DNA of 64,000 nucleotides from Algoriphagus litoralis (lineage in GTDB: Bacteria > Bacteroidota > Bacteroidia > Cytophagales > Cyclobacteriaceae). The position numbers and the translations under genes are program-made. This document shows, one piece after another, positions 32,716-41,965 of the stretch. The notes under the pieces are model-generated. The model worked only from the letters and a program-made list of their open reading frames with translations, was not told the origin of the DNA and did not search any database. The stretch spans positions 124,001-188,000 of the forward strand of contig NZ_QGOL01000008.1 of the NCBI RefSeq assembly GCF_003259255.1, in the 5' to 3' direction. Position 1 is the first letter of the stretch. The number at the start of each line of letters is the position of its first letter.

Positions 32716-33708
32716 TCAGGAATGAATTGCCTGCCAGATCAAGTCCTTCAACTTATCCAAGTTGAACTGACTGACGGAGGATATGAAAAGGTAGGGAAGT
32801 TCTTTTGGTACTTCAGCTTCCATTTCTTTCATCAGGTCAAAATCCAACATATCTGCTTTGGAAATAGCCAATATCCGCTTCTTATCGAGCAGCTCGGGAT
32901 TATACTTCTCCAATTCTCCTAGGAGAATGCGGTATTGTGCCTCGATACTTGGAGAATCTGCAGGAATCATGAAAAGCAAAATAGAATTCCGCTCGATATG
33001 TCTCAGAAATCGAATACCGAGTCCTTTTCCTTCCGCAGCACCTTCGATTATTCCCGGAATATCTGCCATGACAAATGACTTTTCATCCCGATAACTAACC
33101 ACGCCTAGATTGGGCACCAAGGTGGTAAAAGGGTAGTCACCGATTTCCGGCCTGGCTGCAGAAATAGAAGATAGGAGAGTAGACTTGCCTGCATTTGGAA
33201 AACCCACCAAGCCTACATCAGCGAGAAGCTTGAGCTCAAGGACAATCCACTCCTCAATACCAGGTTCTCCTGGCTGCGCAAAATGAGGCGCTTGATTGGT
33301 AGCTGTTTTGAAATGATCATTGCCCAAGCCGCCTCGACCTCCTGCTGTTAAAATAACTTGCTGCCCATCTTCAGTAATTTCAAATCGCTTTTCGCCGGTT
33401 TCTGCATCCTTAGCTACAGTCCCAAGTGGAACTTCAAGAATTATATCTTTCCCATCTGCTCCTGTGCGCTTTCCGCCCTCCCCTCCTTTACCGGAGTCTG
33501 CGATCACATGCTTTTTATATTTAAGGTGTAGCAACGTCCAGTGCTGGGCATTTCCTCGAAGGATAATGTGGCCGCCTCGGCCGCCGTCACCGCCATCAGG
33601 TCCACCTTTGGGAACGTGTTTCTCACGTCGGAAGTGAACAGAACCTGCTCCCCCGGCTCCGGATCGAGAACAGAATTTTACGTAATCTATAAAATTAGAA
33701 TCTGCCAT
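32716..33708 (-). CDS. obg: GTPase Obg/CgtA
   Basis: Obg is a ribosome-associated GTPase needed for 50S assembly and growth control. The protein has 330 residues. The glycine-rich Obg fold comes first ([27 protein letters not shown]), followed by the GTPase domain: G1 GFPNAGKST, switch region [14 protein letters not shown]3 [10 protein letters not shown]4 SKAD. It lacks the extra C-terminal OCT domain, as is usual in this phylum. An adk terminator and a TAATTTTG box lie between it and the adk gene upstream. Confidence 0.95.
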   Translation of the reverse strand: MADSNFIDYVKFCSRSGAGGAGSVHFRREKHVPKGGPDGGDGGRGGHIILRGNAQHWTLLHLKYKKHVIADSGKGGEGGKRTGADGKDIILEVPLGTVAKDAETGEKRFEITEDGQQVILTAGGRGGLGNDHFKTATNQAPHFAQPGEPGIEEWIVLELKLLADVGLVGFPNAGKSTLLSSISAARPEIGDYPFTTLVPNLGVVSYRDEKSFVMADIPGIIEGAAEGKGLGIRFLRHIERNSILLFMIPADSPSIEAQYRILLGELEKYNPELLDKKRILAISKADMLDFDLMKEMEAEVPKELPYLFISSVSQFNLDKLKDLIWQAIHS

Positions 33709-33720
33709 TATCTAAGAATG

Positions 33721-33747
33721 AAAAAGGCTAAGCCCGAAAGCTTAGCC
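33721..33747 (-). terminator. Hairpin between adk and obg (terminator or attenuator)
   Basis: GGCTAAGC (33726-33733) pairs perfectly with GCTTAGCC (33740-33747). On the minus strand TTTTT follows. It lies 38 bases after the adk stop and 13 bases before the obg start codon. A TAATTTTG box at 33769-33762 lies upstream of the hairpin, so a transcript from there would contain the hairpin as a leader. Confidence 0.75.
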
Positions 33748-33784
33748 AAGTCTTTGTGATGCAAAATTAAGAATTTGCGATGAA

Positions 33785-34357
33785 TCAATACCTATCAATA
33801 GTCTCCGATATCTCATTAAAGATGTCATTGATCTCTCCTACCCCATTGATTTCCTTGAATTTGCCTTGTTTTTCATAATACTTGGCCACCGGCAAGGTTT
33901 CATCGAGATAGACTTTTATTCTTGTGTTGATTTTTTCTTCATTTTGATCGTCCACTCGATTGGAAGTTTTGCCCCGCTCGATGATCCGTTCTTTGAGAAT
34001 CTGGAAAGGAACATCCAAAGCGATCATCCCCGAAATCGCCATGCCATGATTGGCGAGCATTTTATCAAGTGCTTCCGCCTGAGCGGTAGTCCTTGGAAAT
34101 CCATCAAATATGAATCCACTGGAGTTTTCAGAATTGCTGATTTTATCTTCAACCATTTGGATCACCACTTCATCCGGTACCAAATGCCCTTCATCCATGT
34201 ATTTTTTGGCGAGTTTTCCGAGGTCGGTTCCTTCTCCAAGATGTTTTCTGAAAAGGTCACCAGTTGAAAGATGAGTCAGTCCATATTTTGTGATCAATTT
34301 TTCACTTTGGGTGCCTTTACCCGCACCCGGAGGACCAAATAGCACAATATTCAGCAT
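33785..34357 (-). CDS. adk: Adenylate kinase
   Basis: Adk interconverts ATP + AMP and 2 ADP. The protein has 190 residues, the short-lid form (no zinc lid). The P-loop GPPGAGKGTQ is at 7-16, the AMP-binding region has THLSTGDLFR and FDGFPRT, and the lid is reduced to RGKTSNRVDD. It follows hpt by 15 bases and lies in a peptidase / hpt / adk run, ended by a hairpin. Confidence 0.95.
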   Translation of the reverse strand: MLNIVLFGPPGAGKGTQSEKLITKYGLTHLSTGDLFRKHLGEGTDLGKLAKKYMDEGHLVPDEVVIQMVEDKISNSENSSGFIFDGFPRTTAQAEALDKMLANHGMAISGMIALDVPFQILKERIIERGKTSNRVDDQNEEKINTRIKVYLDETLPVAKYYEKQGKFKEINGVGEINDIFNEISETIDRY

Positions 34358-34372
34358 TCCAGAAGTCGTTTT

Positions 34373-34912
34373 TTAAGTTTTACTGAGTTGGTAAAGATCG
34401 GGCAGATTTCGGCCCAATCCATCGTAATCCAGGCCATAGCCAACGACAAATTTATCTGGAATTTCAAAACCCACATAATCTAATTTATAATTAAAGCGGA
34501 AAGCGTCTTTCTTAAAGAGCAGAGTTGCCACTGAAAGTATCCGAGGTTTATGTGCTGAAAGCTCAGAAAGCAAGTAATTCATGCTAATACCGGTATCAAC
34601 GATGTCCTCTACAATAAGAACATTTTTTCCGGTCAAATCGATGCTAAGCCCCAGAACGGATCTTACTTTACCTGTAGTTCCTGTCCCCTGATAGGATGAA
34701 ATTTTGATGAATTCGCAATGTACTGCTAGATCTATTTCGCGTACCAAGTCTGCCATGAAGACAAATGATCCGTTCAGAATCCCAAGAATAATTAATTCCT
34801 CGCCTTGAGAATTGGCCATAATTTCTTTGGCGAGCCCCTTTATCCGTTCATTTATGCGTTCTCGAGAGACAAACAGTTCGAAATGAAGGTCTTTGATTTT
34901 TATTTTTTCCAT
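34373..34912 (-). CDS. hpt: Hypoxanthine(-guanine) phosphoribosyltransferase
   Basis: Hpt salvages hypoxanthine and guanine to IMP and GMP with PRPP. The protein has 179 residues. The PRPP motif VLIVEDIVDTGISM lies near residues 99-112, and the base-binding end has VGFEIPDKFVVGYGLDYD, typical of HPT enzymes. It starts 6 bases after the peptidase gene and precedes adk, a purine salvage pair. Confidence 0.94.
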   Translation of the reverse strand: MEKIKIKDLHFELFVSRERINERIKGLAKEIMANSQGEELIILGILNGSFVFMADLVREIDLAVHCEFIKISSYQGTGTTGKVRSVLGLSIDLTGKNVLIVEDIVDTGISMNYLLSELSAHKPRILSVATLLFKKDAFRFNYKLDYVGFEIPDKFVVGYGLDYDGLGRNLPDLYQLSKT

Positions 34913-34918
34913 TTTGAC

Positions 34919-35827
34919 TCAAAGTTCTTTTAATAGGAATTGATACATTTTCACCATGACATCCAGATCTATCAGGGACACTTTCTCGTCAGGCGTATGC
35001 ACATGGTCCTCTGCTGCACCAATGAAGCACCAATCAATAGCATAGGGTGAAAACTGGACCTCTCTACCATCACTTCCTCCGTATGCTTCGACTTCGAGTT
35101 GGAATGGAAGCCCGCTCTTTTCAGCCAATCGGATAATTTTATCAAGGAAAGTTTTCCTGGGAATGAATTTGTCTCTGATAGAAATTACCACCCCGTTGTG
35201 ATGGTGAATTCCTTCAGTGATCCATGTGATATCAGAGATTAGCGCATATCGAATCGGGGAGTTTTCTTGTATGAATTTTAACAAAAAAGGCATACTTCCC
35301 CCACCATGTTCTTCATAGGTTGAAAACACAACCCACCCATTTTCAAGGGTTTCGCATAATTCCAATGCATTATATATCCCTAAGCGATTGTCTAAATAAG
35401 CTGCCTGAATATATTGCTCATCCAACCTGATATTTTGTTGAAAAGATAACCGTGTACCAGGCTCAATTCCCCGCGGAAAATCATGAAAACAGGAATCATC
35501 ATCACCAAATAATTTACACTCTATTTCTCCTTTGGAGTCTTTACCCACCAACCGTGTACCGGAAATAATTTCAGGTCCTCCCACGGAAATTAGTTGATTT
35601 TGGTACCGTGTCATAAACCCTACAGTATCCAAATGTGCAAAAACCGCTGTTTTTGGATCCCCAAATTTCAAAAGGATGCAATCATGAAATTTTTCACCAG
35701 CGAACAATTCAGGTTGAACCTTCCAACCTTGACTTCGTTCTTTTATATGATTTAGTATAAATAATGTGAGCTCGGACTCATCTCCTGAAACACTTCGTTT
35801 AGTCAACAATTCGAATAAAAGTTTCAT
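34919..35827 (-). CDS. M42-type metallo-aminopeptidase-like protein
   Basis: About 302 residues from ATG 35827 (MKLLFELL), with ATG 35866 as an alternative; longer starts add no family sequence. It has the dizinc ligand series of the M20/M42 clan: AHLDT, YLDNRLG, TYEEHGGG with the general-base Glu pair, ISDITW, and late EDHVHTPDE. M42 enzymes are cytoplasmic aminopeptidases. The divergence is strong enough that the substrate may differ. First gene of the leftward peptidase / hpt / adk run. Confidence 0.75.
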   Translation of the reverse strand: MKLLFELLTKRSVSGDESELTLFILNHIKERSQGWKVQPELFAGEKFHDCILLKFGDPKTAVFAHLDTVGFMTRYQNQLISVGGPEIISGTRLVGKDSKGEIECKLFGDDDSCFHDFPRGIEPGTRLSFQQNIRLDEQYIQAAYLDNRLGIYNALELCETLENGWVVFSTYEEHGGGSMPFLLKFIQENSPIRYALISDITWITEGIHHHNGVVISIRDKFIPRKTFLDKIIRLAEKSGLPFQLEVEAYGGSDGREVQFSPYAIDWCFIGAAEDHVHTPDEKVSLIDLDVMVKMYQFLLKEL

Positions 35828-35922
35828 TTTGGCATTGAATGTGTTAGATTCGTTTGAAATAAGCATAGAAAAGTTCTTATAAATTTTAAATCCTAGATTG
35901 CGATTTAAATAAATCATCTAGA

Positions 35923-35952
35923 TTTGCAGTAAATTAAAAGTTTATAAATTTG
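35923..35952 (+). promoter_or_regulatory. Promoter of the first OmpA-family gene
   Basis: TTTG (35923-35926) and TAAATTTG (35945-35952) are 18 bases apart, a good Bacteroidota promoter. The leader would be about 45 bases, AT-rich, ending in AAAAAATTTTTTCTC before the ATG. Confidence 0.55.
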
Positions 35953-36004
35953 TTCTCGCATCTATCAATCACTTAATTAATAACTGAACAAAAAATTTTT
36001 TCTC

Positions 36005-37294
36005 ATGAAAAAAATCATACTCTCAACAATTATGGCTGGCGCTTTAGCATTATCTGTTAATGCCCAGGAGTTCAACAAGTTCTCGCTTGAAGTTGGAGGT
36101 GGCTTTAACAAGCCAATGGCTCCACTCAACCGAGCCTACTTATCTCCTACCCTAAACCTAGGACACATTGAATTTGGCGCAAGGTACATGTTCAATGAAA
36201 AATTCGGTTTGAAACTGGATTACGGCTTTGGATCTGTGCGTGAAGCTCAAGGTAATGATTCTCAAAGCCTTCCATTCAACACCAAATATTTCAGATTGAA
36301 TATGCAAGGTGTTGCTAACATCGGTAGAATAATGAATTTCGAATCTTTCACAAGAAAATTCGGTCTATTACTACATGGTGGTGCTGGTATTGGTATGGTC
36401 AATCCAGAAGAAAATCAATTCAATGATTTCGACGACAATGTTTACACATTTATTTTCGGAATCACCCCTCAAGTTAAACTTAGCGAAAGAATTGCTCTTG
36501 TAGGCGATATTTCTACTGTCCTCAACGGCCGTCAGACTGTTACTTGGGATGGAGCAGAATTCATTTACCCAGATATCAGCAACGGTTTCTACGGAGCTAA
36601 TGGAACTTGGTGGTCTGGAACGCTTGGATTGAACTTCTATCTTGGTAAAGCAGAACAGCATGCTGACTGGTTCATTGCAGCTGATAAATATGCCACCAAA
36701 GAAGAACTTGCTACCCAAATCAACGGTATCAAAGACATGTTGAAAGATTCTGACGGTGATGGTGTTCCTGATTATTTGGATAAAGAACCAAGTACCCCAG
36801 TGGGAGCTCGAGTGAACTCAGCAGGTATGACTTTGGATTCGGATGGCGATGGTACTCCTGATCACATGGATAAGTGTCCATTCCAGCCAGGTCCAGCTTC
36901 CACAAACGGTTGCCCTGCTGCAGTTGAAGCAGTTGCTGAAGTTGATTACTTGAAAAAAGCGATCAATGATGGATATGTAAATGTTTATTACGCATTCGAT
37001 AGCTCAAAACCACTTGGATACTCAGTAAGCGCTGCAAACTATGTATCTAACTTCCTTAAGAAAAATCCAGGCGTAAGTGTGGAAGTAAAAGGTTATGCTG
37101 ATGAACTAGGTCCTGAGGATTACAACATCAAATTGTCTGAAGCAAGAGCGAAAGCAGTTTATGACTTATTGATAGCTTCAGGTGTGGATGCATCAAGACT
37201 TTCTTACAAAGGATACGGAGAAGATACTTCAGTAGACAAGTCTTCAGCTGATGCTCGCCAGATGGCAAGAAGAGCAAGCTTTGAAGTCAAATAA
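36005..37294 (+). CDS. OmpA-family outer membrane protein with thrombospondin type 3 repeats
   Basis: A 429-residue protein with a signal peptide (ending ALSVNAQE). The first 220 residues form an 8-stranded outer-membrane barrel. Then come two calcium-binding thrombospondin type 3 repeats (DSDGDGVPDYLDKEP and DSDGDGTPDHMDKCP) and a C-terminal OmpA peptidoglycan-binding domain (LSEARAKAVYDLLIASGVDASRL). It should anchor the outer membrane to peptidoglycan. The strong promoter and terminator indicate a highly expressed single gene. A paralogue follows directly. Confidence 0.92.
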   Translation: MKKIILSTIMAGALALSVNAQEFNKFSLEVGGGFNKPMAPLNRAYLSPTLNLGHIEFGARYMFNEKFGLKLDYGFGSVREAQGNDSQSLPFNTKYFRLNMQGVANIGRIMNFESFTRKFGLLLHGGAGIGMVNPEENQFNDFDDNVYTFIFGITPQVKLSERIALVGDISTVLNGRQTVTWDGAEFIYPDISNGFYGANGTWWSGTLGLNFYLGKAEQHADWFIAADKYATKEELATQINGIKDMLKDSDGDGVPDYLDKEPSTPVGARVNSAGMTLDSDGDGTPDHMDKCPFQPGPASTNGCPAAVEAVAEVDYLKKAINDGYVNVYYAFDSSKPLGYSVSAANYVSNFLKKNPGVSVEVKGYADELGPEDYNIKLSEARAKAVYDLLIASGVDASRLSYKGYGEDTSVDKSSADARQMARRASFEVK

Positions 37295-37313
37295 TTTAAG
37301 ATTTACAGAATTC

Positions 37314-37345
37314 AAAGGCCTGAAGTAATTCAGGCCTTTTTTTTT
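37314..37345 (+). terminator. Terminator of the first OmpA-family gene
   Basis: AAAGGCCTGAA (37314-37324) and TTCAGGCCTTT (37329-37339) form an 11-bp stem around GTAA, followed by more than six T. Confidence 0.9.
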
Positions 37346-37402
37346 CGTTTTTATTAAATCAAAAAATATAACTTGCTGCGATTTTCACCCTAATCACCTT
37401 AA

Positions 37403-38698
37403 ATGAAAAAATTAATTTGCTTGGCACTACTCATCACGAGTGGTGTAAACGCTTATGCCCAGAAGGAATTTAATAAATGGGCGGTAGAATTGAATGGAGG
37501 TTTCAACAAGTCTATGGGACCTTTGACACCAGATTACTTTTCTCCCACACTTAATGTAGGCCACTTCGACATAGGAGCTCGACATATGATCAATGAGTAT
37601 ATCGGATTCAAAGGAAATTTGGGTTTTGGAACTTTCAGAGAAGCAAAAGGGGAAAGTCCGGAATTCAACTCCAAATATGTTGCAGTTACTGCTGAAGGTG
37701 TTGGGAACTTTGGCAGAATGCTCAATTTCGAATCATTTACAAATAAATTAGGGTTGTTAGGGCATTTGGGAGCGGGAGGTGGTAGATTAATCTATGACGA
37801 ATCAGCACTCTATTCCAATGAACCGGATTATTACTACATCATCACTTCTGGGATGACTGCCCTATATCGTATCACGGATAGAATTGCCCTATCTGGTGAT
37901 ATATCTGTGTATGTAAATGGCAGACAAACGTATACTCTTGATGGCAATGCATACAATGACAAAGTCCAGCCAGATCCACCCACAAATCCTTTTGTCCACG
38001 CGACTGGAACTTGGTGGACTGGAACATTAGGACTCAATTTTTATATTGGTAAGGCAGAAAAGCATGCGGATTGGTACCTTAAACCCGATAAATATCTCAC
38101 CAAATCCGAGTTAGCTGAAGCTGTGGGTGAAGTAAAAGATATGCTTAATGATTCTGACTCAGACGGAATTCCCGATTACTTGGATAAGGAACCAAGTACC
38201 CCAGCAGGAGCACGGGTTAATTCATTCGGAGTCACGTTGGATTCTGATGGAGATGGAACTGCAGATCATTTGGACCAATGCCCTTTTCAACCAGGACCTT
38301 CTGCCACAAAAGGTTGTCCTCCTTCAGCTGAAAAAACAACTGAGGTTGATTACTTAAGAAAAGCTATCAATGACGGATACGTCAATCTTTATTATGGTTT
38401 TGACAGTGATAAACCGTTGAGCTATTCAGTAAGTGCTGCTCAATATATTGCTAATTTCATGAAAAGGAATCCAGGTGTTTCTCTTGAAATTAAAGGATTT
38501 GCTGATGAATTGGGTCCTGAAGATTATAATATCAGCCTCTCAGAAAGACGGGCCAAATCAGTATTTGATCTGTTGATTGCGGCTGGAATTGATAAGGCTC
38601 GCCTTTCCTATAAAGGATATGGGGAAGATACTTCTGTAGATAAGTCTTCTGATAATGCCCGGCAAATGGCAAGAAGAACAAGCTTTGAAATCAAATAA
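37403..38698 (+). CDS. OmpA-family outer membrane protein, tandem paralogue
   Basis: A 431-residue protein with the same architecture as its upstream neighbour: signal peptide (VNAYAQ), barrel, two thrombospondin type 3 repeats (DSDSDGIPDYLDKEP, DSDGDGTADHLDQCP) and OmpA domain (LSERRAKSVFDLLIAAG). The OmpA and repeat parts are nearly identical between the two, while the barrel loops differ (an added YNDKVQPDPPTNPF loop here). This fits an old tandem duplication with the surface parts diverging. It has its own terminator. Confidence 0.92.
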   Translation: MKKLICLALLITSGVNAYAQKEFNKWAVELNGGFNKSMGPLTPDYFSPTLNVGHFDIGARHMINEYIGFKGNLGFGTFREAKGESPEFNSKYVAVTAEGVGNFGRMLNFESFTNKLGLLGHLGAGGGRLIYDESALYSNEPDYYYIITSGMTALYRITDRIALSGDISVYVNGRQTYTLDGNAYNDKVQPDPPTNPFVHATGTWWTGTLGLNFYIGKAEKHADWYLKPDKYLTKSELAEAVGEVKDMLNDSDSDGIPDYLDKEPSTPAGARVNSFGVTLDSDGDGTADHLDQCPFQPGPSATKGCPPSAEKTTEVDYLRKAINDGYVNLYYGFDSDKPLSYSVSAAQYIANFMKRNPGVSLEIKGFADELGPEDYNISLSERRAKSVFDLLIAAGIDKARLSYKGYGEDTSVDKSSDNARQMARRTSFEIK

Positions 38699-38702
38699 CA
38701 TG

Positions 38703-38735
38703 AAAGCCTGATTTTAGACAATCAGGCTTTTTTTA
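38703..38735 (+). terminator. Terminator of the second OmpA-family gene
   Basis: AAAGCCTGATT (38703-38713) pairs with AATCAGGCTTT (38720-38730), followed by TTTTAT. The upp gene starts only about 12 bases later. Confidence 0.85.
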
Positions 38736-38746
38736 TATACTTACGC

Positions 38747-39388
38747 ATGTTTATTCTAGAAGAAAGTAATTCCATAGCAAATCAATTTATAGCAGAATTA
38801 CGAGATATAACGGTTCAAAATGACCGGTTGAGATTTCGAAAAAATCTGGAACGAATCGGAGAAATTCTAGCCTACGAAATTTCGAAATCTTTTCCTTATA
38901 AAACACAAGAAATTCAAACTCCTCTGGCCAAAACGGTGTATCAATCCCCTGCCGTAAATCCCGTAATTTTTTCTGTACTCAGAGCTTCCTTGCCATTCTA
39001 CCAAGGATTTTTGAATTTTTTTGACAAAGCGGAAAGTGGATTTATAGGTGCGTTTAGAGAAGAAGGTCAAGGTGAAGTAAAAATAAATCTTGGGTATCAT
39101 GCTAGCCCAAGTGTGGAAGGGAAAACGTTGATTTTGGCAGACCCCATGCTTGCAACTGGCAAGTCTTTCATCAGGACAATTGAAAGTATCCTGTCTCACG
39201 GACAACCTGAATTTATTCATATAGCCTCTGTCATCGCATCACCTGAGGGGATCAGGTACTTAGAGCAAAATCTTACAATCCCATTCAAATTGTGGATTGG
39301 CGCTGTAGACCAGGCGTTGAATAGTCAATTTTACATAGTTCCGGGTTTGGGTGATGCTGGAGATTTAGCTTTTGGTGAAAAAATCTAA
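38747..39388 (+). CDS. upp: Uracil phosphoribosyltransferase
   Basis: Upp makes UMP from uracil and PRPP (pyrimidine salvage). The protein has 213 residues. The PRPP loop is LILADPMLATGKSF, preceded by VFSVLRASLPFYQGF (written here as a pattern: FSVLRASLPF), and the uracil-binding end is IVPGLGDAGDLAFG. The enzyme is of normal length. It follows the OmpA terminator by only a few bases, with no clear promoter of its own. Confidence 0.93.
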   Translation: MFILEESNSIANQFIAELRDITVQNDRLRFRKNLERIGEILAYEISKSFPYKTQEIQTPLAKTVYQSPAVNPVIFSVLRASLPFYQGFLNFFDKAESGFIGAFREEGQGEVKINLGYHASPSVEGKTLILADPMLATGKSFIRTIESILSHGQPEFIHIASVIASPEGIRYLEQNLTIPFKLWIGAVDQALNSQFYIVPGLGDAGDLAFGEKI

Positions 39389-39526
39389 CCACATCTCAAC
39401 TCACACCAATTCAGGCAATAAACAGCTCATGCTTTTTTAACCGTAGCTTTAAAAGAGAATGAGAATTCCATTTCCGTTGATTTCATGTAGAACCGAACTT
39501 TATCGGAAAAAGTACCTGTAAGGTGC

Positions 39527-39534
39527 TATTTTTG
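39527..39534 (+). promoter_or_regulatory. -7 promoter element before the small membrane protein gene
   Basis: TATTTTTG matches TAnnTTTG, 19 bases ahead of the ATG. No TTG lies at the usual distance, so the match is partial. Confidence 0.35.
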
Positions 39535-39553
39535 CAGCTACTATTCCATTTCT

Positions 39554-40012
39554 ATGAATGAATCACTTATCACATTTTTTGGTATCTATATCCTCTGCCT
39601 ATTCAAATTTATAGCAGGACCGGTATTGGGCTCTGCTGCAGGATATGGATTTTGGGAAATCATCTTGGTGACCGTATCTGGAATGATGAGCAGCGTTTTT
39701 ATTTTTACATTTTTAGGAAAATCTCTAAAGAAAACGCTCCAACTTCGTTTCAAGAAAAAAAGCACTGTTTTTAGTAAAAGATCCCGCTCAATAGTAAGCC
39801 TCTGGAAGAAATATGGGGAAATCGGGATAGCATTTGCCACTCCCTTATTTTTGACACCTATTGGAGGCACTTTGATTTTGGTATCCTTTGGATCAAAAAA
39901 GCGAAAGATATTCTTACATATGTTTTGGAGTGCTATTTTTTGGGCCGTCGTTTTCAGCTTGAGTATAGAGCAGATTCTCCGCATCCCTTTCTTTGAGCGA
40001 TTACTCGGGTAG
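39554..40012 (+). CDS. Small integral membrane protein of unknown function
   Basis: A 152-residue protein with four predicted membrane helices (FFGIYILCLFKFIAG, EIILVTVSGMMSSVFIFTFLG, IGIAFATPLFLTPIGGTLILV, MFWSAIFWAVVFSLSI). A basic loop (KKTLQLRFKKKSTVFSKRSR) lies between helices 2 and 3. The glycine pattern GPVLGSAAGYGFW resembles DedA/VTT-like or small exporter families, but the match is not decisive. The last 12 bases overlap the convergent sdaA gene. Confidence 0.7.
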   Translation: MNESLITFFGIYILCLFKFIAGPVLGSAAGYGFWEIILVTVSGMMSSVFIFTFLGKSLKKTLQLRFKKKSTVFSKRSRSIVSLWKKYGEIGIAFATPLFLTPIGGTLILVSFGSKKRKIFLHMFWSAIFWAVVFSLSIEQILRIPFFERLLG

Positions 40013-40909
40013 ATTATCGTCCGGTAGAATTTCAATATCTTGGATCAAGACTCGATTCGAAATCTGCTGGCCTGTGAGAGTCGCAGCCAAACCACCCATT
40101 GCAGTTTCTTTGTATCGACTTTCCATAGAAGCTCCGATCTCGCCCATAGCTTCTATACATTCATCAACTGGGATCACCGCATTGACATTAGCAAGAGCAA
40201 TCTGGGCAGAGCTGAAGGCAATAGCCGCAGCGCTCGCGTTTCGAACCACACAGGGTACTTCCACTAGACCTGCTACCGGATCACATACCAAGCCAAGCAT
40301 ACATTGGATTGTAATGGCCACGGCATTGAAAACTTGATCCATTGATCCACCCAAACAATAGACAATTGCACCGGAAGCCATCGCCGCCGCAGAGCCTGTC
40401 TCAGCCTGACAACCCCCAACAGCTCCCGCTAAACTTGCCTTCTCTTCGATAATCAATGCGATTCCCGCCCCGACGAGCAATCCTTCCAAAATTTTGGAAT
40501 CCGGCAAATTGTGGATTTCTTGTAACGTAACCAGTGTGCCTGGCAAAATCCCCGAAGCTCCGGCAGTAGGTGCAGCAACTACTCGTCCCATACATGAGTT
40601 GACCTCCTTAGCTGCTAAGGCCCGCGAGATGAGTTTTTGAAATTCGGGTGAAAGGACTGCAAGTGGAGAATTATAAACTTTTTTCGCCCCATTATCTATC
40701 ATTCCAGATCTGGAGGTCATATCTTCTTCCAAGCCAGTTTTCACTGCATCTTTCATTACCGAATAGGCATTCTGAAGTCCCGACAAGATTTTTTCTTTTG
40801 AGGAGTTTTTCTGTTCCACTTCATAGTCGATGACCGACTGGATCAAATTGACATTATTCGTCTGGCAATACTCTTTCCAGCCTTTGAAACTTTCAAATAA
40901 ATAGCACAT
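40001..40909 (-). CDS. sdaA: L-serine dehydratase (iron-sulfur-dependent), alpha subunit
   Basis: The enzyme deaminates L-serine to pyruvate with a [4Fe-4S] cluster. The protein has 302 residues, the size of the separate alpha subunit. The motifs NSCMGRVVAAPTAGASGILPG, EEKASLAGAVGGCQAETG and CMLGLVCDPVAGLVEVPC (each given in part) hold the conserved substrate loop and the cluster cysteines. The beta subunit is not adjacent. gcvP, which also feeds one-carbon/serine metabolism, lies 2.4 kb away. It converges with, and overlaps by 12 bases, the membrane protein gene. Confidence 0.9.
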   Translation of the reverse strand: MCYLFESFKGWKEYCQTNNVNLIQSVIDYEVEQKNSSKEKILSGLQNAYSVMKDAVKTGLEEDMTSRSGMIDNGAKKVYNSPLAVLSPEFQKLISRALAAKEVNSCMGRVVAAPTAGASGILPGTLVTLQEIHNLPDSKILEGLLVGAGIALIIEEKASLAGAVGGCQAETGSAAAMASGAIVYCLGGSMDQVFNAVAITIQCMLGLVCDPVAGLVEVPCVVRNASAAAIAFSSAQIALANVNAVIPVDECIEAMGEIGASMESRYKETAMGGLAATLTGQQISNRVLIQDIEILPDDNLPE

Positions 40910-41181
40910 ATCGTTTGGGTTTACTTCTGTAAATAAATGGATTTGGGAAAAGTTGAGAAAATGAGAAGAAATTTAAAAGGAAAGGAAATGGAACAAGCCA
41001 AATTATTTTTTTGAGATCTTGCAAAGACTCGTATAGTTACCCTAAATACTAGTTGAAGTTACTTTTATTTAAAGCCAGTTTCCCAAAAACTCAACTTTTT
41101 ATACTCCACATAAACTCTTACTTTTAAATTAGAGTTAAATACTTATACGTAATAAATGAGCGACATTTTCGACACTTTCGA

Positions 41182-41910
41182 ATGAGCAAGCTGAAACTAA
41201 TTTTACCTCTCCTTTTTATCTTTATCTACTTTGACTCTTTTTCCCAACGAGAAGATGTGGGAAATTATGAGTACGATAAGGAGATTCTTTTCGGTATCAA
41301 CAAAAATACAAATGGAGGCCTGATCGGTGGATTTGTATTCAAATCGGGGACACGAATTGATGACTCACAGTTTTCTTTTTGGGGAATTGAACTTTCTAAC
41401 GTTAAAAACCCAAAAGAAGCCCGATACAATACGGTACTGGGAAACAGCTATATTTTCGGAAAGTCTAATTACCTCTACGCCATAAGGCCACATTATGGTC
41501 GAGAAATTATACTTTTTAAGAAGGCTCCTAATCAGGGTGTTCAGGTAAGCGCACTGGCTGCCGTAGGCCCGACCATTGGATTAATCGCCCCCTATTATAT
41601 TGAATATGCTGTAAGCCGCGTCCAAACTGTCACGGAACAATATGATCCCGAAGTTCACCAAAGTCGATTCAACATTCTGGGTACAGGCGCACTGTTTCAA
41701 GGGATCGGACAATCAGAAATTGCATTCGGTGCAACTTTAAAGGCTGCTCTGATGTTTGAGTTTGGGGTATTCAGAAGCAGTGCCACGGGATTAGAAGTAG
41801 GCTATATGTTGGAAGGATACAATAAAGAGATTCCTTTGATTCCTACCACAGAGAATAACCAGCTCTTTCAGTCTGCTTATTTCACTTTCTATTACGGATT
41901 TCGAAAATAA
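41182..41910 (+). CDS. Outer-membrane beta-barrel-like protein of unknown function
   Basis: A 242-residue protein with a signal peptide (ILPLLFIFIYFDSFSQ). Alternating strands rich in Tyr and Gly run through its length, with the closing AYFTFYYGFRK, ending in an aromatic motif typical of outer-membrane barrels. Ten or so strands are possible. It precedes lipA by about 55 bases, but lipA has its own promoter. The family is not recognised. Confidence 0.65.
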   Translation: MSKLKLILPLLFIFIYFDSFSQREDVGNYEYDKEILFGINKNTNGGLIGGFVFKSGTRIDDSQFSFWGIELSNVKNPKEARYNTVLGNSYIFGKSNYLYAIRPHYGREIILFKKAPNQGVQVSALAAVGPTIGLIAPYYIEYAVSRVQTVTEQYDPEVHQSRFNILGTGALFQGIGQSEIAFGATLKAALMFEFGVFRSSATGLEVGYMLEGYNKEIPLIPTTENNQLFQSAYFTFYYGFRK

Positions 41911-41916
41911 GCCCTG

Positions 41917-41948
41917 TTGGGTTTTTGAACACTCCTGAATTACCTTTG
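41917..41948 (+). promoter_or_regulatory. Promoter of lipA
   Basis: TTG (41917-41919) and TACCTTTG (41941-41948) are 21 bases apart. The transcript would start near 41954, with a leader of only about 12 bases. Confidence 0.55.
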
Positions 41949-41965
41949 CAACAAATCCGAAAGTA

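Noticed and set aside
36719..36860. The Asp-rich DSDGDG segments of the OmpA proteins as a DNA-level tandem repeat array
   Set aside because: They are thrombospondin type 3 calcium-binding motifs of the protein, two per gene, with codon variation; not an independent DNA repeat.
39389..39553. A short frame of 20 codons between upp and the membrane protein gene
   Set aside because: Too short and without any supporting signal.
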